Assembly (NCBI GenBank): GCA_945835425.1
Contig: CAMAJC010000017.1
Span: 1-14,013, forward strand
DNA from: an uncultured Clostridia bacterium
GTDB lineage: Bacteria > Bacillota > Clostridia > Oscillospirales > Ruminococcaceae
Direction: 5' to 3'
Length of the DNA: 14,013 nt
Shown here in pieces: positions 12,959 to 14,013 of the stretch. Made by a program: the position numbers and the translations under genes. A model generated the notes under the pieces. It worked only from the letters and a program-made list of their open reading frames with translations. It was not told where the DNA came from and searched no databases. How positions within the stretch are numbered: the stretch's first letter is position 1; every line of letters starts with the position of its first letter.

Positions 12959-14013
12959 ATGCTGTATCCTGTTATGACCGCGTCCCGTATGCTGATTGAC
13001 CTTGGCGGCGTATGGGCATTCAAAACGGAGGAGACCGAGGGACAGGGCGAGACCGAACGCTGGTTCGACGCACCGCTTCAGGACCCCATGACTATGCCGG
13101 TCCCCGCTTCCTATAACGATATCAAAGTTTGCGAAAAGCTGCGCGACTACCGCGGCACCGTTTATTATCAGCGCACCCTTCAGATCGCTGCGCCGCTGCT
13201 TTCCGAGCGCCTTGTCCTCCGCTGCGCAGCCGTCACCCATCACGCAAAGGTTTATCTCAACGGCGTCGAGATCGCTTCCCATAAGGGCGGCTTCCTGCCC
13301 TTTGAGGCGGATATCACCGAAGTGGCCCATGTCGGCGAAAACCTCTTGACGATCGCCGTCAGCAACCTCATCGACCATACCACCCTGCCGGTCGGCGAAC
13401 AGAAGGTCACCCCTGCAGGCGTAAAGGTCAACGCCACCAACTTTGACTTCTTCAACTACGCGGGCATCACCCGTCCGGTCAAGCTGTATACCACCCCGAA
13501 GGCTTACATCAGCGATATGACCGTTACGGCCGCCGTTGATTTTGAAAACATGACCGCCTGCCTCCATTACGATGTCGAGACCGTCGGCGAGGGCGCCTGC
13601 CGGGTCGAAGCGTTCGATGAGGACGGCAAGCTGGTCGCGGCATCGGACGGCGTAAACGGCGTGCTCCATATCGAGAACGTCCATCTCTGGCAGCCGCTGA
13701 ACGCCTACCTTTATAACATCAAGGCCACCTTCGGCACCGATGCATACACCCTCCCTTACGGCGTCCGCACCGTCCGCGTCGACGGCATCCGCTTCCTCAT
13801 CAACGAGCGTCCCTTCTATTTCAAAGGCTACGGCAAGCATGAGGACACCTATCCGAACGGCCGCGGCATCAACGAAGCCATGAACGTCAAGGACCTCGCC
13901 CTCCTCAAATGGCAGGGTGCCAACTCCTTCCGCACCAGCCATTATCCTTACTCGGAAGAGATGATGCGGCTGTGCGACCGGGAAGGCATTGTCGTCATCG
14001 ACGAGACCCCGGC
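12959..14013 (+). CDS. uidA: GH2 beta-glucuronidase, 3' part beyond window
   Basis: The first 351 codons of a family of about 600 residues. Beta-glucuronidase hydrolyses beta-D-glucuronides to D-glucuronate and an aglycone. No signal peptide is seen, so it should be cytosolic and act on imported glucuronides. The GH2 sugar-binding domain (about 1-165) contains DYRGTVYYQRT and VYLNGVEIASHKGGFLPFE. FDFFNYAGITRPVKLYTTP is the diagnostic block shared with E. coli UidA. The Ig-like domain follows (about 170-260), then the barrel begins with FYFKGYGKHED, ALLKWQGANSFRTSHYPYSEEM and GIVVIDETP. The acid/base and nucleophile Glu residues, the N-x-K carboxylate motif and the active-site loop that defines gut GUS classes all lie downstream, so the class is unknown. 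AAAGGAG (12945-12951) sets the start at ATG 12959. Together with uxuAB it marks glucuronide use. Confidence 0.92.
   Translation, partial: MLYPVMTASRMLIDLGGVWAFKTEETEGQGETERWFDAPLQDPMTMPVPASYNDIKVCEKLRDYRGTVYYQRTLQIAAPLLSERLVLRCAAVTHHAKVYLNGVEIASHKGGFLPFEADITEVAHVGENLLTIAVSNLIDHTTLPVGEQKVTPAGVKVNATNFDFFNYAGITRPVKLYTTPKAYISDMTVTAAVDFENMTACLHYDVETVGEGACRVEAFDEDGKLVAASDGVNGVLHIENVHLWQPLNAYLYNIKATFGTDAYTLPYGVRTVRVDGIRFLINERPFYFKGYGKHEDTYPNGRGINEAMNVKDLALLKWQGANSFRTSHYPYSEEMMRLCDREGIVVIDETP

Noticed and set aside
12923..13942. A 339-codon open frame on the minus strand.
   Set aside because: It is a mirror of the beta-glucuronidase gene, whose plus-strand product has clear GH2 motifs; the minus product has repetitive Val/Asp/Ala content and no domain.

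Overview
The window looks like chromosomal DNA of an anaerobic, gut-type Firmicute, most likely a Clostridia of the Oscillospiraceae/Ruminococcaceae kind. The reasons are moderately high G+C coding DNA, strong AGGAGG-type ribosome binding sites, TATAAT promoters with extended TG motifs, a siroheme reductase of anaerobic type, a lipoprotein serpin, and a glucuronide/uronate catabolism set. No rRNA, tRNA, CRISPR array, prophage or transposase gene was seen. Genus assignment from sequence alone is inference.

Layout. (1) 1-799 minus: 5' part of a class II fructose-bisphosphate aldolase gene with a clear promoter. (2) 1152-2189 plus: an autoproteolytic P1-family (DmpA/BapA-like) aminopeptidase, preceded by a structured 5' leader or MITE-like repeat. 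(3) 2190-2538: a noncoding element with heptamer-built terminal inverted repeats, several hairpins and a bidirectional terminator. It lies between two convergent genes. (4) 2536-5194 minus: a two-gene sulfur operon, a CoA-disulfide/persulfide reductase with a rhodanese domain followed by a small siroheme sulfite/nitrite reductase-like protein. It is divergent from a LysR regulator (5551-6519 plus), and the shared region holds a textbook LysR box. (5) 6601-7854 minus: a secreted lipoprotein serpin, divergent from an AAC(6')-I-like acetyltransferase (7995-8435 plus). (6) 8489-10650 minus: uxuB and uxuA, separated by a REP/BIME-like repeat pair and divergent from an AraC regulator (10837-12129 plus). 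(7) 12205-12831 plus: a nitroreductase-family protein of different base composition. (8) 12959-end plus: 5' part of a GH2 beta-glucuronidase with an operator-like palindrome over its -10 box.

How the genes fit together. Beta-glucuronidase releases D-glucuronate from glucuronides. After isomerisation and reduction, the D-mannonate arm is served by UxuB (fructuronate to mannonate) and UxuA (mannonate to 2-keto-3-deoxygluconate). Isomerase, KDG kinase and aldolase are not in this window. The AraC protein between the two blocks is the natural candidate regulator. The sulfur operon could take sulfane sulfur from persulfides or thiosulfate and reduce both the persulfide and any sulfite released. 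Its divergent LysR carries a C-x2-C-x2-C cluster that could sense sulfur species. This LysR/CoADR-Rhd/siroheme-reductase unit is the most system-like candidate here, but its chemistry is inferred.
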